From Chamaelirium japonicum (Eukaryota > Streptophyta > Magnoliopsida > Liliales > Melanthiaceae), in the NCBI GenBank assembly GCA_947650365.1, contig OX393551.1:59862673-59926672 (forward strand): a stretch of 64,000 bases of DNA, written 5' to 3'. The position numbers were made by a program, and so were the translations under genes. The notes under the pieces are model-generated. The model did not search any database. It was given only the letters and a program-made list of their open reading frames with translations, and had not been told where the DNA came from. Of the stretch, positions 45,661-57,959 are shown one piece after another; position 1 is the first letter of the stretch, and each line of letters starts with the position of its first letter.

Positions 45661-47730
45661 TATTTTGCACTGCCTCAGTGCTCAATGATCTTAGAGAGAG
45701 ACCTCTGGCACTCAGAGACTATGTCCGAGGTGCTTCTTACCACCTCGGTACTCAACGAGCCTAAAGAGACAGCTTTAGCCCTTGAAGACAAAGTCCGAGG
45801 TATTTCACACCACCTCGGTGCTCAATGAGCTCAAAGAGAGCTCCAGCGCTTGCAGACAAAGTCCGAGATAGTTCTTACCACCTCGGCACTCAACGAGGCC
45901 AAAGAGATAGCTCTGGCGCTCATAGACAAACTCTGAGGTTCTTCTCACAGTCTCGGTGCTCAATGAGCCCAGAGAGATAGCTCTGGCACTCGCGGACAAA
46001 TTAAGTTCGAGGTGCTACTTACCGCTTTAGCTCTCAATGAGCCTAGAGAGACAGCTCTATCACTCGTAGACAAAATTCAAGGTGCTTTTCATCTCCTCGA
46101 TGCTCAACAAGCCTAGAGAGACAGCTATAGTACTCATAGACAAAATCCGAGGTGCTTCTAACTGCCTTGGTACTCAATGAGCCCAGAAAAACAGCTCTGG
46201 AGCTCGCAGACAAAGTCCAAGGTATTTCGCACCGACACGACACTCAACAAGCCCAAAGAGATAGCTTCGGTGCTCGCAGACAGAGTCCGAGGTGCTTCTT
46301 ACAACCTTGGTGCTCAACGAGCCCAGAGAGACAACTCTAGCGCTCGCAAATAAAACTTGAGGTGCTTCTTATCGCTTCAATACTTAACGAGCCCAAAGAG
46401 ACAGCTCTGGTGCCCGTAGACAAAGTCTAAGATGTTTCACACTGCCTCGAAGCTCAATGAGCCCAGAAAGATAGCTCCGGTGCTCGCAGGCAAAGTCTGA
46501 GGTGCCTCTCATTGCCTCGGCACTCAACAAGCCTAGAGAGACAGCTCTGGCACTCACAGATAAAGTCCAAGATGCTTCTCACTGTTTTGATGCTCAATGA
46601 GCCCAAAGATATAGCCCTGGCCCTCACGGACAAAGTCCGAGGTGCTTCTCACCACTTTGACGCTCAATGAGCCCAGAGAGATAGCTCCGAAACTCATAGA
46701 TAAAGTCTGAGGTGCTTCTCACCGCCTCGGTGCTCAACGAGCCCAGAGAGACAGCTCTGGCCCTCGCAAACAAAGTCTGAGGTGCTTCTTATCGTCTCGA
46801 TATTCAACGAGCCCAGAGAGACAGCTATGGTGCTCACAAACAAAGTTTGAGGTGTTTCGTATTGCCTCGGCACTCAACGAGCTCAGAGAGACATCTCAGG
46901 TGCTCGTAGACAAAGTTTGAGGTGCTTCTCACTTCCTTGGCACTCAACGAGCCCAGAAAGACAACTCTGGCACTTACAGACTAAGTCCAAGGTGTTTCGT
47001 ATCACCTTGGTGCTCAATGAGCCTAGAGAGGCAGCTCTGGTGCTCGCAGACAAAGTATGAGGTGCTTCTTATCGCCTCGGTGCTCAACGAGCCTAGAAAG
47101 ATAGCTATGGTACTCGTGGATAAAGTCTATGGTGCTTCTTACCGCCTCGTCACTCAACGAGCCCAGAGAGATAGCTCTAGCACTCACAGACAAAGTCTGA
47201 GGTGCTTCTCACTGCCTCGGTGCTCAACGAGCCTAGAGAGACATCATTGGCGCTCATGGACAAAGTTTGACATGCTTCTCACCGCCTCGATGCTCAACGA
47301 GCCTAGAGAGACAGCTTCGGTGCTCGCATATAAAGGTCAAGGTGGCTCTCACAGCCTTGGCGCTTAACGAGCCTAGAAAGATAGCTCTAGCGCTAGCAGA
47401 CAAAGTCCGAGAGTCTTCTCACCACCTTAAATCTTAACGAGCTCAGAAAGACAGCTCTAGCACTCATAGACAAAGTCCGAGGTGTTTCTCACCACCTTGG
47501 TGTTCAACGAGCCCAAAGAGACAACTCTGGCGCTCGCAGACAAAGTTCAAGGTGCTTCTCACTGCTTCGTCGCTCAATGAGCCTAGAGAGAGCTCTAGCG
47601 CTCGCAAATAGATTCCAAGGTGATTCTTGCCGCCACGGTGTTAATGAGCCCAGAGAGAAACTCTGGTGCTCCCAAACAAAGTCCGAGGCGACCATTGCTT
47701 CAGCAGTCAACAAGCCACCCTGCTCCTGGC
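45661..47730. repeat. Array 4 of C: units of about 72 bp
   Basis: Nearly 30 units of GCTCAACGAGCCCAGAGAGA, CAGCTCTGGCGCTCGCAG, ACAAAGTCCGAGGTGCTTCT and CACCGCCTCGG. Open frames in all phases are repeat artefacts. Confidence 0.85.
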
Positions 47731-48265
47731 AAACTTCGAGCAAGGACATCAATCCCCCAAGGACCACTGCCCAGCCGGCAGGTTTTTAGGGTTCAGGGTT
47801 TTAAGGCCCTAGACTGACTGGCCACTCCTGACCGACTAGAGCACAGGCCAACCAACTGACCTTGACCAACCCACCTCCCTAGCTATCGGTTGATCATGAC
47901 CGATTGGGCCATGGACCGACCGGCCACCCCTGACCGACCCACCTTCCCTGGCAGTCGGTTGGTTTTGATTGACCGGGCCACAATGGCGGTCGGTCAGTAA
48001 TACACTGCGGTTGGCTAGCAGTGGTACCCGACGACTGACCCCCTCCTAGGTGCTCAGTTGGACCCAACCGACCGGGCCACCGACCAACCGACCGACGCCA
48101 ATCGATCGGGCTATCGATCGACCAGCTGACAGGGCCACCGGTCAACCTTGGTCGACCGGGGCACCGGCCGATTGGCCGCCCCTAGCCGACTGGGTCCCTC
48201 TAGCGATCGATCAAGACTGTACTGTAGTCAGTCATCTGCGACACACGACGTGAACGATGGCTCCC
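47731..48265. other. GC-rich linker of C with CCGACCGG motifs
   Basis: Irregular repeats of GACCGACCGGGCCACC and GATCGACC without a fixed period, between arrays 4 and 5. Not coding. Confidence 0.5.
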
Positions 48266-49600
48266 CCCAGCCAACCCTCAGTAGGGGGTCGGCAGGCATG
48301 ACAGTCGACCTCAGACAGCGGGTCGATAGACAGACGATGGTAGGCCCCGGACAGTGGATCGGTAGACGGACGATGGTCGGCTCCGGACAGCGGGTCGATA
48401 AACTGACAACCGTTGGCCCCAAACAACGGGTCGGGGACACGCACCAGTTGGCCCTTAGTAGGGGGTCGGTGGACAACGGTAGGCGTTGGACATCGGGTCG
48501 ACAGATAGATACCCCCGGTCGGCCCTTGGTAGGGATCGGTGGGCGTGACGGTCGATTTCGAACAGTGGGTCAGCAGATACGCACCCGATCGGCCCTTGGC
48601 AGGGGGTCGATGAGTGTGACGGTCAACCTTGGATAATGGATCGATAGATACGCACCCGGTCGGCCCTTGGCAGTAGGTCGACGGACGTAACAGTCAAGCC
48701 TGGACAGCGGGTTGGCGGACACACACCCGATCGGCCCTTGATAGGGGGGTCGGTGGATGCGACAGTCGGCCCCAGACTACGAGTCAATGAACACACCCCT
48801 GGTCGGCCCTTTGCAGGGGGTCGACGAGCACAACGGTCAGCCCCGGATAGCGGGTTAGCAAACACACCCATAACAATCCCTCGGCAGGGGGTCAGAGGGC
48901 TCGACGATTCGACAGACGGACGACGATCGGCCCTGGACTGCGGGTTGGCAAACATGCACCCGGCCGACCCTTGGCAAGGGGTCGGTGGATAACAGTCGGC
49001 CCCGGACAGTAGGTCGGCAGACAGAAGCCCTTGGCTGGCCCTTGGTAGGGGGTCGGCGGTTGCCATGGTCGACCTCGGACAGTGGGTCGACAGACACAGA
49101 CTCGGTCGACCCTTGGCAGGGGGTCGACGGGCGCAACGGTCAGCCCTTAACAATGAGTCGGTAGATACGCACCCGGACAGCCCTTGGTATGGGGTCAGTA
49201 GACGTGACGGTTATCCCTAGACAGCGAGTCGATGGACACATACCTAGTTAGTCCTTGGCAGGGGGTAGGCGGACACGACGGTCAGCCCCGTATAGCGGGT
49301 CTGAGGACATGCCCTGGCCGGCCCTTGGCAGGGGTCGACGGGAATGATGGTCGGCCTTAGACAACGGGTCAGCAGATATGCCCCTGACCGGCTTTCTGCA
49401 GAGGGTCAGCGGGCGCGACGGTTGACCTTGGACAGCGGGTCAATAAACACACCCCTGACCGGCCCTTGATAAGTTGGCGAGCGTAACAGCCAGCCCCGGA
49501 CAGTGGGTCAGTGGATACACCCCGGCCCTTGGTAGGGGGTCAACGGGTACGACGGTCAGCCCTAGACAGTGAGTCGACAGACACACAGCCAGTTTTGCAC
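48266..49600. repeat. Array 5 of C: units of about 69 bp
   Basis: About 19 units of GGCCCTTGGCAGGGGGTCGA, CGGGCGCGACGGTCAGCCCC, GGACAGCGGGTCGGCAGACA and CACCCGGTC. No sequence similarity to arrays 2-4 is obvious, but the period is nearly the same. Confidence 0.85.
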
Positions 49601-49652
49601 CATAGAGTCCTAGTCAACTATATTAGCACCTACTTAGATGGAAGGGGGTAAC

Positions 49653-50458
49653 TCTGGGTGTAAAATCTAGGTAACACCCGATAGTGGGACCCGTAACTAA
49701 GTGCCTGGGACCTATAAAGACGATAATTGGACCGGCAGCCTTATATAAGGCCCATAGAGATGACAATGGGACTCTCAGCCATGTCTGGGGCCCACAGAGA
49801 TAATGATGGAACCTGCAGCCCTGCCTAGGCCCACAGAGACAACAGTTGGACCCGCTGACCTACCTAGGGCCCATTGAGACAACGGTGGGACCCACAGCCC
49901 TGCCTGAGGCCCATAAAGATGATTGTGGGACACGCAGCCCTGCTTAAGGCTCATATATGCTATCTGGGGTCTGATAAATCCCCCTGGATATTTACCATAA
50001 CCCTTGATATTTCCAAACCTTTTTAAATAGCAGACTCGATAAATATTCAAAAAAGGGGACTGAAATTTATTATTCATATTTCCACTTTCTGTCTTCTAGA
50101 GCTCTCTGAGCCCTTTGGTATTAAGACTCTAGTCAAGCCTACTCCACCCTCTGTTTACTATATAAGCACTCCTCGGACTGTCGAGAGTAGCTCTACTTTC
50201 TCAGAGTTAGTGGATTCTAAGGTTGTGTCTTACCGCATGGAGACATAGGCTTTGGCCGAACTTCATTACCACATCTCTCTCTAACCTCCTAAAAAAATTC
50301 ATATAATTTACAAGCCTCTCTTTCTCTCAACTCCAAAGTGTCTGTGTGACAACTAATCACGCGACAGCTCAGTATCCCATAATGCACCATAGCTCGAAGC
50401 TCTACCCCTCAATCGACTTTGGAGGGGGGTCGTACGATGGTCGTAATCTCCCCCATAT
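49653..50458 (+). repeat. Right LTR of C
   Basis: About 806 bp, preceded by the GAAGGGGGTAAC tract (49641-49652). It begins TCTGGGTGTAAAATCTAGG, carries the GGGACC module repeats to about 49945, and has a TATATAAGCA promoter-like block near 50159. It ends ATCTCCCCCATA. Confidence 0.75.
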
Positions 50459-50459
50459 T

Positions 50460-53400
50460 AATACCTCGACATCAAGAAACTTATCGGTACTAAGATGTCC
50501 AAGAGGATGTTGGTTTAGAAATATATGCTAAAAATGTTTAGGTTCCTGAACGAACTAGCATTTATGGATATTATGCTAGATAGTGAGGTAATAACAGACA
50601 TCTTCCTCTCGTCATTATTTGGAGCCTTTGAAGGCTTTGTCACATAACTTTTTTTTTTTTTTTAGGGGGGGGGGGGGGGTAAAAATATATATTATAAATA
50701 TAAAATAGAATTACAAATCATGGCTATACTCTAAATGAGCAAGTAGAAACATTAATCTGAACATGTTGGGGATGATAAATAAGGAGCTTCTGGGAGCTCT
50801 CCAAGCAGCTGAGGATGACTTCAAGTAGAAGGGCGAAGCACTGCACGTGCAACGCAGATCTTTCAAGTAACTTGGTAAACCTCAGAGCAAGAAACACAAG
50901 AAGAAACCTAAGTTAACACTTGTGTAGAACTCTACGGGGACTTATGGATCCGGTGAATCAAAGAAGCCGGGCACCAAGAGCTTCCGGTTTGGCAAGAAGA
51001 GACATTAGAAGGACTACAAGAAGTTTCAGAATGCCGGAGAAGGCAAACTATAACTTTTTATTATTAAATCATTTCTTTCAAGTAACAGTTATTTTGCTAG
51101 TTGGATTATGGATTCTGGTTCCACTAACTATGCATGTAACTCTTTTTAGAGGTTTTGGAAAAGCAGAAGGTTGTTTGATGGGAAGGTAACCTTGAGTATG
51201 GAAACTGAGATCATGGCAGCTGCTGAAGCCATTGGAGTTGTTACTCTCAGCTTTTATAATAATAAGACTGTGACTCCTAGATATGTTTTTTATGCTCCAT
51301 CCTTGAAATGAAACTTGATTTCTACTTCATTTTTTGTTAATGAAGGTTATCTAGTTTATTTTGATGCTTCTAGTGTGTCGTTTAAGCTGAATGGAACTTT
51401 TGTGTTAAGAGGAATGGTTTATAATAATCTCTAAATTATCAATCCTAAATTAGAAAGAGAAAACATAATGACTTCAGCCTTGCATATTAATTCATCTACG
51501 CGTAAGAAACCTTCAAAAAATTTAATCAAATTGTGGCACTTACGACTTGAGCATATTGCCTTGGACAAAATCCATAGAATGGTGAATGTCGGGCTTCTGG
51601 AAATGGATCCTTCAAAGAACCTTCATATATGTGAGTCTTGCCTGGAAAGCAAGATGACCAAGAGGGTCTTTAAAGGCAAGGGTATAAAAGTCATTGAGGT
51701 ATTGGTAATAATCCATTCAGATATTTATGGATCCATGAACATCAAGGTGATAGGAGGCTAAAAGTACTTTATTACTTTCACTGATGATTACTCAAGATAT
51801 GATTTTATTTACCGGATGCATCAGAAGTCAGAATCCTTTAACAAGTTTAAAGAATTCAGTGCTGAAGTATAAAAGCAAATAGACAAATGTATTAAAGCTT
51901 TTCGATTTGATCGAGGTGGCGAGTATCTATCTGACGAGTTCCTTGGCTATTTAGTGGAGCACGAGATTATATCCCAGTTAACTACTCTAAGAACCCCACA
52001 ATAGAATGGAGTTTCCGAGAGAAGGAATCGAATCTTGTTAGACATGGTTTGTAACATTATGAGTTATGCCAGTTTACCAATGACTTTTTGGAGATACGCC
52101 TTACAGATAGCAGCATATATTATGAACCACATTCCATCTAAGTCAGTACCTCAGACCCTTAGCGAGCTGTGGTCAAGGCGAAAGCTAATACTATAATATT
52201 TTAGAATATGGGGATGTCCTGCACATGTATAGAAGGACAAGAGGGATAAGATGGAATCAAAGTCCAGAGTATATCTGTTTGTAGGGTATCCCAAGAAAAC
52301 CGAAGGGGCACTATTTTATTATATCGAGGACAAGAAGGTAATCGTTTCTATGAATGCCATCTTCATATAGAAAGACTATATTATATACCACAAGCCCACT
52401 AGTAAGGTGGTTCTGGATGAACTACTGGGTACTAGTAGAGTGTGCACATCCGAAAGTATAGTGGGAGCTGACATTGCAGATATTAATACCCCAGACACTG
52501 TAGACCTTAGTCACTTTGTACCACCACCGCCTCGTTATAGTAGAAGAAACATCAGAGCTCTTGACATATACTATAGAGAAACCTTGTTGGTTGATCTAGA
52601 GGGTCAGTAGAATGATCCACTGAGCTACGATGAGGTAGTGGGAGCTTCTAACAGCTCTGATTGGCAAAAGACCATGGAGATAAAAATTATATCAATATAG
52701 GAGCTTCTGACAGTTCTAACTGGCAAAAGACCATGGAGATAGAAATTATACCAATATCCTATAACGCTGTCTGGACTCTTGTTACACCATCATCCAATAT
52801 TAAATGCATTGGGTGTAAGTAGGTATATAAGAAGAAGAAAGGATCGGATGGTTCCATTGAGACTTATAAAACTAGATTAGTTGCCAAGGGTTATACCCAA
52901 AGAGAATGAATTGACTTTAACGAAATCTTCTTGCCGGTAGCTATGCTTAAGTCTATTCGGATCCTTCTATCCTTTGCAACCCATTACAACTATGAGATCT
53001 GGCAAATGAATGTCAAGACAGCATTCTTCAATGAGGATTTGGAAGAAGACATATATATGATACAACCTCTAGGTTTTGAGTCAAAGGTTTAAGAGCTAGT
53101 TTGCAAGCTACAGAAGTCCATTTATGGACTAAAGCAAATATCTAGAAGTTGAAACATCCATTTTGATCAGGTTGTCTAGTTATATGAATTTACACAAAAT
53201 AAGGATAAATCTTTGTGTATAAGAGGAGTGATAAAACTATACTTTACGTAGACGATATTTTGCTCATTGGAAATGATATAGAAATATTATCAACAGTAAA
53301 GGTTTGGTTATTAACAGAGTTTGATATGAAAGACCTATGTAAAACGAGTTATGTTTTAGAGATCAAGGTAATATGAGATCACCAAAACATGATTATCTCG

Positions 53401-54242
53401 CTGTTACAGGCCACGTATCTAGATAAGATTATGACCATATTTGACATGCAAAACTCCATGAAGGGTTTCATGCCATTCAGACATGGCATGATACTATCTA
53501 AGGATCAAGATCCTAAGACGCCTAAGGCGAGAGCAGAAATACAGAAGGTATCTTATGCTTCGGTAGTAGGTTGCCTAATATATATTATGCATTATACAAG
53601 GCTAAACATCTATTTCGCAGTTAGCATAATAGGTCGGTTTCAGTCGAATCCGAGTCCAGCTCATTAGACAGCTGTAAAGTGTATACTCAAGTATCTTCGT
53701 AGGATGAGGTACTATGGGTTAGTTTACACTACACAGGAACTAACAACAATTGGATATACAGACTCTGACTTTATATCAGACTTGAAATCCAAAAAATTAA
53801 CTTCATGATTTATGTTTATGCTGGAAGGAGTAGCGGTTAGTTGCCAGAGTATGAAGCAAAATCACATCGTCGACTCTACAACAGAGGCTGAGTACATTGT
53901 AGTGTGCGAGGCAGTTAAAGAGGCGGTATGGCTTAAAAAATTCCTTATGGACTTGGGGTGCATACCAGAAGCCTAGTTACCTAATGTACTTTATTGTGAT
54001 AATAGTGGGGTGGGAGCACAAACCAAAGAGCTAAGGCACAACTAGAAGGGTAAGTACATCGAGCGTAAATTCTACTTGATTCAACAATTTCAAAAATAAG
54101 AACGAATAGCGGTGACACATATTGCATCTACAGATAATGTTGCTGGTCCTTTTTTAAAGGTGATACCTACTAAGGCATTCAAGCGACATATGGATGCGAT
54201 GAGAGTCAAAACTATTTTGCTTCACTAGACCAAGTGGGAGAT
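50460..54242 (+). pseudogene. Rest of gag and pol of B (fossil)
   Basis: Resumes with CATCAAGAAACTTAT, collinear with 35041 onward of A. Recognisable remains include the protease region near 51.1 kb, pre-integrase LWHLRLEHIALDKIH near 51.5 kb, integrase [10 protein letters not shown] near 51.8 kb, reverse transcriptase near 52.8-53.3 kb and RNase H near 53.8-53.9 kb. The AAGTGGGAGAT tract ends it. Confidence 0.82.
50645..50760 (-). mobile_element. Possible small retroposed tail inside B
   Basis: A stretch of about 110 bases absent from A's gag starts with T15-A-G15 (50649-50679). Read on the minus strand it ends C15-T-A15, like the 3' end of a poly-A retroposon (LINE or transcript tail). No flanking duplication is certain. 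Confidence 0.3.
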
Positions 54243-56356
54243 TGTTAGAATTGGTTTGTTATGAGCTTATAAAATTCTGGTTTTTGATCTATTAATAAAC
54301 GATGAATGTTATTATATGAGATGCATATTGGTACGTAACTTTGTTATATGTTCTTATTAAAACAGAGAGTCACGGTTATATGGTAGTCCACTCAATTGAA
54401 GACTAAGTGGATTGGTCTCATTTAATCTAAATCAGTTCGCAGCTATGATTAGGTTGGTTAACTTATCATAATAATTTGTTAACAATGATAGTGCATGAGT
54501 GTCTTTACCATGATCATCACCAGGCACAGTGTTTATAGCCGAACGAAACTAACACAGTGCACAGATCGGTGAGTAGACACCGATATACTAGGTCGTGTTT
54601 TTTACTTAGGATAAAAAGGTCCTAAACCCCGAGGAATCATAATGGATAGGTGAACCAGTTGTATGGTACTTTGGTACACCAATGTGTGAGGGTTCAGTTA
54701 CGTAATCCAAAACCATGGTGTACTGGATTACATGGCTGGTATCGCATCAGTGTGCCACTCCTACAGGTCAATCATACCCCTAATGGGAGATGTGTTTCTT
54801 AGTTTGACTTGAATCATATCAAACCCAGATTAGGTGGTCAACAGTTGGACTATTGACCTGGTTTGGTTACTCGACGGGATAATCAGGGGTATGACATATA
54901 TGGTCAACCTGGATAGAACTGAGTCAAATGAGCACTTGAGTCTTACGGTATTCTCTACCGCTCGAGTTGTGTCATGGAACTTAGTGGAAGAGCAGCATGT
55001 TTGCCTCTACTAAGCGGAGAGCAGAGGTATATGGGAGAACATAATAAGTCTAATAGAATTAGAGTACAACATGCATTGTACTCTGGGTGGCTATACAGGT
55101 TAACTCATACTCAGAGAATCGATAGTACACTCGGATAGTATATCGATCGAGTTCATATTGGAAGCCATGAACCCTAGTCCCTGAAGGTCCCTCCTTATCT
55201 ACATTATGTACGGTCCTTGAGTCATCTCCTTGAAACACATGACATAGTTAGAGGAAGTGAGAAGTCCAAACCTATGTTTCGTGTATGCTTTGTACTAGTG
55301 CATGATAGATGTATAGCTACATGGTGTTGATGGGGAACCTTAGGTTAGTACAAATACGCATGTAATTATCTATTGTTATAAGTGGACTTCGCTACATAGG
55401 TACGATGCACCGGGACATATTGCAAGTTGACTAGTTGACTTTACTAGGGGCACCCTACAGACACTCTGGTGAATACTCAAATCACTAGTACACTTCACTT
55501 GTGTGTGTCTTGCAAGGTCACGTACACAAGAGACGACCAACTAGTGACATAAGGGTGTTTTGGTCACATCATACGTCACTTTGCACTAAGGGGGGTGGCC
55601 CTAGGTGTTGGAGACCAAGTCAAGGCCGGCCCTTAGTATGTAGGAGTTAGTTTCCTTCTATTTAGGGGCCGGTCATAGGGATAAAAAGGGATATTTTGAC
55701 TTGGTCAAAATCACTCCTAGATATTTGGAGATAGAGAGATAAGGGGAGAGAAAAGGGGGGCCGGCCCTATCTTCTAGAAGTGCTTATCCTAGTTAGGGCT
55801 GGCCATATAAAAGAGTAAAGGGAGAGAGGGGCCGATCACCTATGTTATACCCAAACCCTCTCTCTCTCCTCTCCTTCTCTCATTCTCTTAAGTCTCTCTC
55901 GTCTCCCTTATTTGCGACTTCATCTTCCTGGCGTGGAGTTTCGTAAAAGGAGAATGGTTGTTCTTCGGAGGCACTCAGAGATCTGGGAGTGACGTGTTGT
56001 GCATCGTGTGAGACAGGGTAAACAAGAAGGCATCATTTTTCCGCAAACCGTCAGCTTTTTCACTGACTATTTTTTGTCTTTATCAACAAAGAAGACAATT
56101 CTTCGAAGTTAAAAGATCCAAATGAATGGTATGCAATACTCTAACACGTAGATCTAATGTAGCATATGAATTGCATGTATGCTAGACATTTCGATCACTA
56201 GATTGTTGTTAGTGTGTTCGATTCATGTACACACATACGTACGCACATGTAGGTTGGTTTCAACGAAAGTTTTAATCGTGTAACGTGCAACATAAACGAT
56301 CTTTCGACCGAAAAATCGCTTCTGTTGTGAGCCTCTACCATTGGAATTTTCCAACA
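54243..56356 (+). repeat. 3' LTR of B
   Basis: 2,114 bp, starting TGTTAGAATTGGTTTG and ending TTTTCCAACA. It aligns along its length with the LTRs of A and with the two-part 5' LTR of B. Confidence 0.88.
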
Positions 56357-56361
56357 TGCAG

Positions 56362-56869
56362 CTCAAAACCATATCCTAAGATGGGCTTCTTGATAATTCC
56401 CCCTTGATTTTGTTATCATTTCAGGAAGAGCGCTAGGGGATCTTGAGCTAAAAACCATCCAAAGTAATAAATTACATGTTGATATGATCAACTTGCAACA
56501 ATGTTAGCATCATCTTAAATTTGAATTTAGGTAAATCGGGTATTGAAAAAGCTGCAATATGTTGAATACAATTGTAAATCAAACCCCTCTCTTTTCTCTA
56601 GTCATCATCGTTCGTCCGCTAATCAAATACTGAACTCGCCTATAATTTCGAACCTTGTTGTAGGTAACTTCATCAACATTCATCCACAAATCAATAACAA
56701 AAAATTCTACTTAAAGCCCATAAATTACCTCAGGTAGCCCTAAATTAAGAGTTAACAAATACCCTAAATGTCCCAGGTGTGCTTCATGTCTTTTGTTAAG
56801 AGCAACCCATGACTACCATCTCCATCATCGCTTATGTGTTGGTCACGTCCTGTCTCTTCTGCGCACTAA
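56362..56869. other. Flank of B, nothing recognised
   Basis: AT-rich DNA after the TGCAG target duplication. A plus-strand open stretch at 56543-56737 has no known motif and ordinary AT-rich composition; I do not call it a gene. Confidence 0.45.
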
Positions 56870-57190
56870 CCCTATGCAACCCACCATTGCCTTCTCATTC
56901 TCCTTCCTTCATCCCTCCTCCTCCTCTTGGCCATTCCAGGTCGAGTGCACTTCTGTATATTCGCACTGAAGGCTGAATGCATTTACAATACGTTCGACCA
57001 CTGAAGGTCGAATGTATTGAAGGAACACTCGGGTTGCAATGACCGAGCGTCACTATTTTCAGGAGGAAAGAGGAGGAAGTGTAAGGGAAGGAGACGGAAG
57101 AACGAGGAGGTGGAAGAAGGTGGTAGAGGCTGCAACGAATATTTGTCTACACGAGCACAACAAAGAAGGAAGAAAAAGGAAATGAGGGAT
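56870..57190. mobile_element. Foldback element, copy 2
   Basis: A pyrimidine-rich left arm (TCTCCTTCCTTCATCCCTCC, CCTCCTCTTGG) and a purine-rich right arm (AGGAGGAAAGAGGAGGAAGT) flank a centre with GAATGCATT...CGTTCGACC and GGTCGAATG. Same plan and centre motifs as 14010-14500, so probably one family. Not coding. Confidence 0.5.
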
Positions 57191-57409
57191 TTCTTTAAAA
57201 GGAGATTGCCCCTAGAAAAAACTATGCGTTAACTTTAGAACTAGACTGCCTTGGAAAAAAAAATGATGACGGTGATAAGAATTTCAGTCAAACATTGTAC
57301 TCAAATATAATTTTTGGGCTCACCTATCCCCCAAACTTTCCACCCCGTTTTGGGGCATAATATGTCTCAAAAGCGAACATAAGAGTTATTTAGCATAAAT
57401 TCCAGAATT

Positions 57410-57490
57410 ACCCATGGCCACTTGGTCTGGTGGCACTTTCCTCTGTCTCCCATGTTGAAGAGGTTCCCTGTTTGACTCTCGGTATGGATA
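57410..57490 (+). mobile_element. SINE-like fragment with Pol III box A and B motifs
   Basis: TGGCCACTTGGTCTGGTGGC resembles a tRNA-derived box A. About 50 bases on, GGTTCCCTGTTTGACTCTC resembles box B (GGTTCGANNC). CTCCCATGTTGAAGAGGTTCC between them is typical of plant tRNA-derived SINEs. The 3' end and target duplication are unclear. Confidence 0.4.
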
Positions 57491-57499
57491 CTCAGAGCG

Positions 57500-57950
57500 A
57501 GAGTTGCAGCTGCTTGCTTGCGACCGCTGGAGGGGTTTAGTTTAGGATTAGATTTATAATTTTTAGATTTAGGGTTCATCGCTTGGCCATATGTCTTAGG
57601 ATTTAAGTTGGGTTTAGTTTTAAAAAGGAGTGGTATAAAACTTAAATTTGAAGTACAATAAAGGATATCTTTGTCTTAAAATTTGGCTGTTCTTCGTAGA
57701 CACATTGATCCAGCGCAGAGAATCTCAGATGACAGAGCAAAGCACGTGCGTCCAAAGCGTGTTTTTTATTTTTCTTTCACTTTATTTCTTACAACCCACC
57801 ATCGGACTCCCACATTTGAACACCACTTCGCTTCTTTGCTCACCACCCCCGCAGTTTCCCAATTAGTACTTAAAACCTGATGTTTCAAGAAAAATTCAAA
57901 AAGAAAAATTCGAATACTGAATGGGGAAAAAAAGAGAGAGAAGGAATATG
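57500..57950. other. Intergenic, nothing recognised
   Basis: AT-rich DNA with short open stretches near 57650-57880 that have no known motif. Confidence 0.4.
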
Positions 57951-57959
57951 GGTGAGTGG

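Larger units (their letters stand above)
43246..50458 (+). mobile_element. Element C: pol-less Ty3/gypsy derivative filled with tandem arrays
   Basis: Inserted in the gag of B, flanked by GATAC (43241-43245) and AATAC (50460-50464). Its LTRs begin T(A/C)T(A/G)GGTGTAAAATTT and carry repeated GGGACCC...CAGCCCTGCCTGGGG modules. They end CTCCCCCATA, all clearly related to the Tat element's LTRs at 737 and 12860. A polypurine tract GAAGGGGGTAAC precedes the right LTR. No gag or pol is recognisable; the interior consists almost wholly of tandem arrays. I infer a large non-autonomous (LARD-like) relative of the Tat element. The end coordinate is uncertain by 1-2 bases. Confidence 0.75.
29126..56356 (+). 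mobile_element. Old Ty1/copia element B, host of two nested insertions
   Basis: The outer element of the nest. It begins at 29126 and ends at 56356, flanked by TACAG (29121-29125) and TGCAG (56357-56361), a 5-bp duplication with one change. Subtracting A (30819-40809) and C (43246 to about 50458) leaves about 10.0 kb, nearly the same as A's 9,991 bp. Leader, gag, pol and LTRs follow the same order as in A. It is heavily broken (dozens of breaks). Sampled LTR divergence of about 15% suggests several million years, clearly older than A. Confidence 0.85.

Noticed and set aside
45146-47817. Many 60-130 residue frames on both strands
   Set aside because: Products of the 70-72 bp arrays in element C. 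Periods divisible by three or close to it keep frames open by chance.
43628-49600. CRISPR-like regular spacing
   Set aside because: Units are contiguous, diverged tandem repeats without unique spacers, in plant nuclear DNA. Not a CRISPR array.
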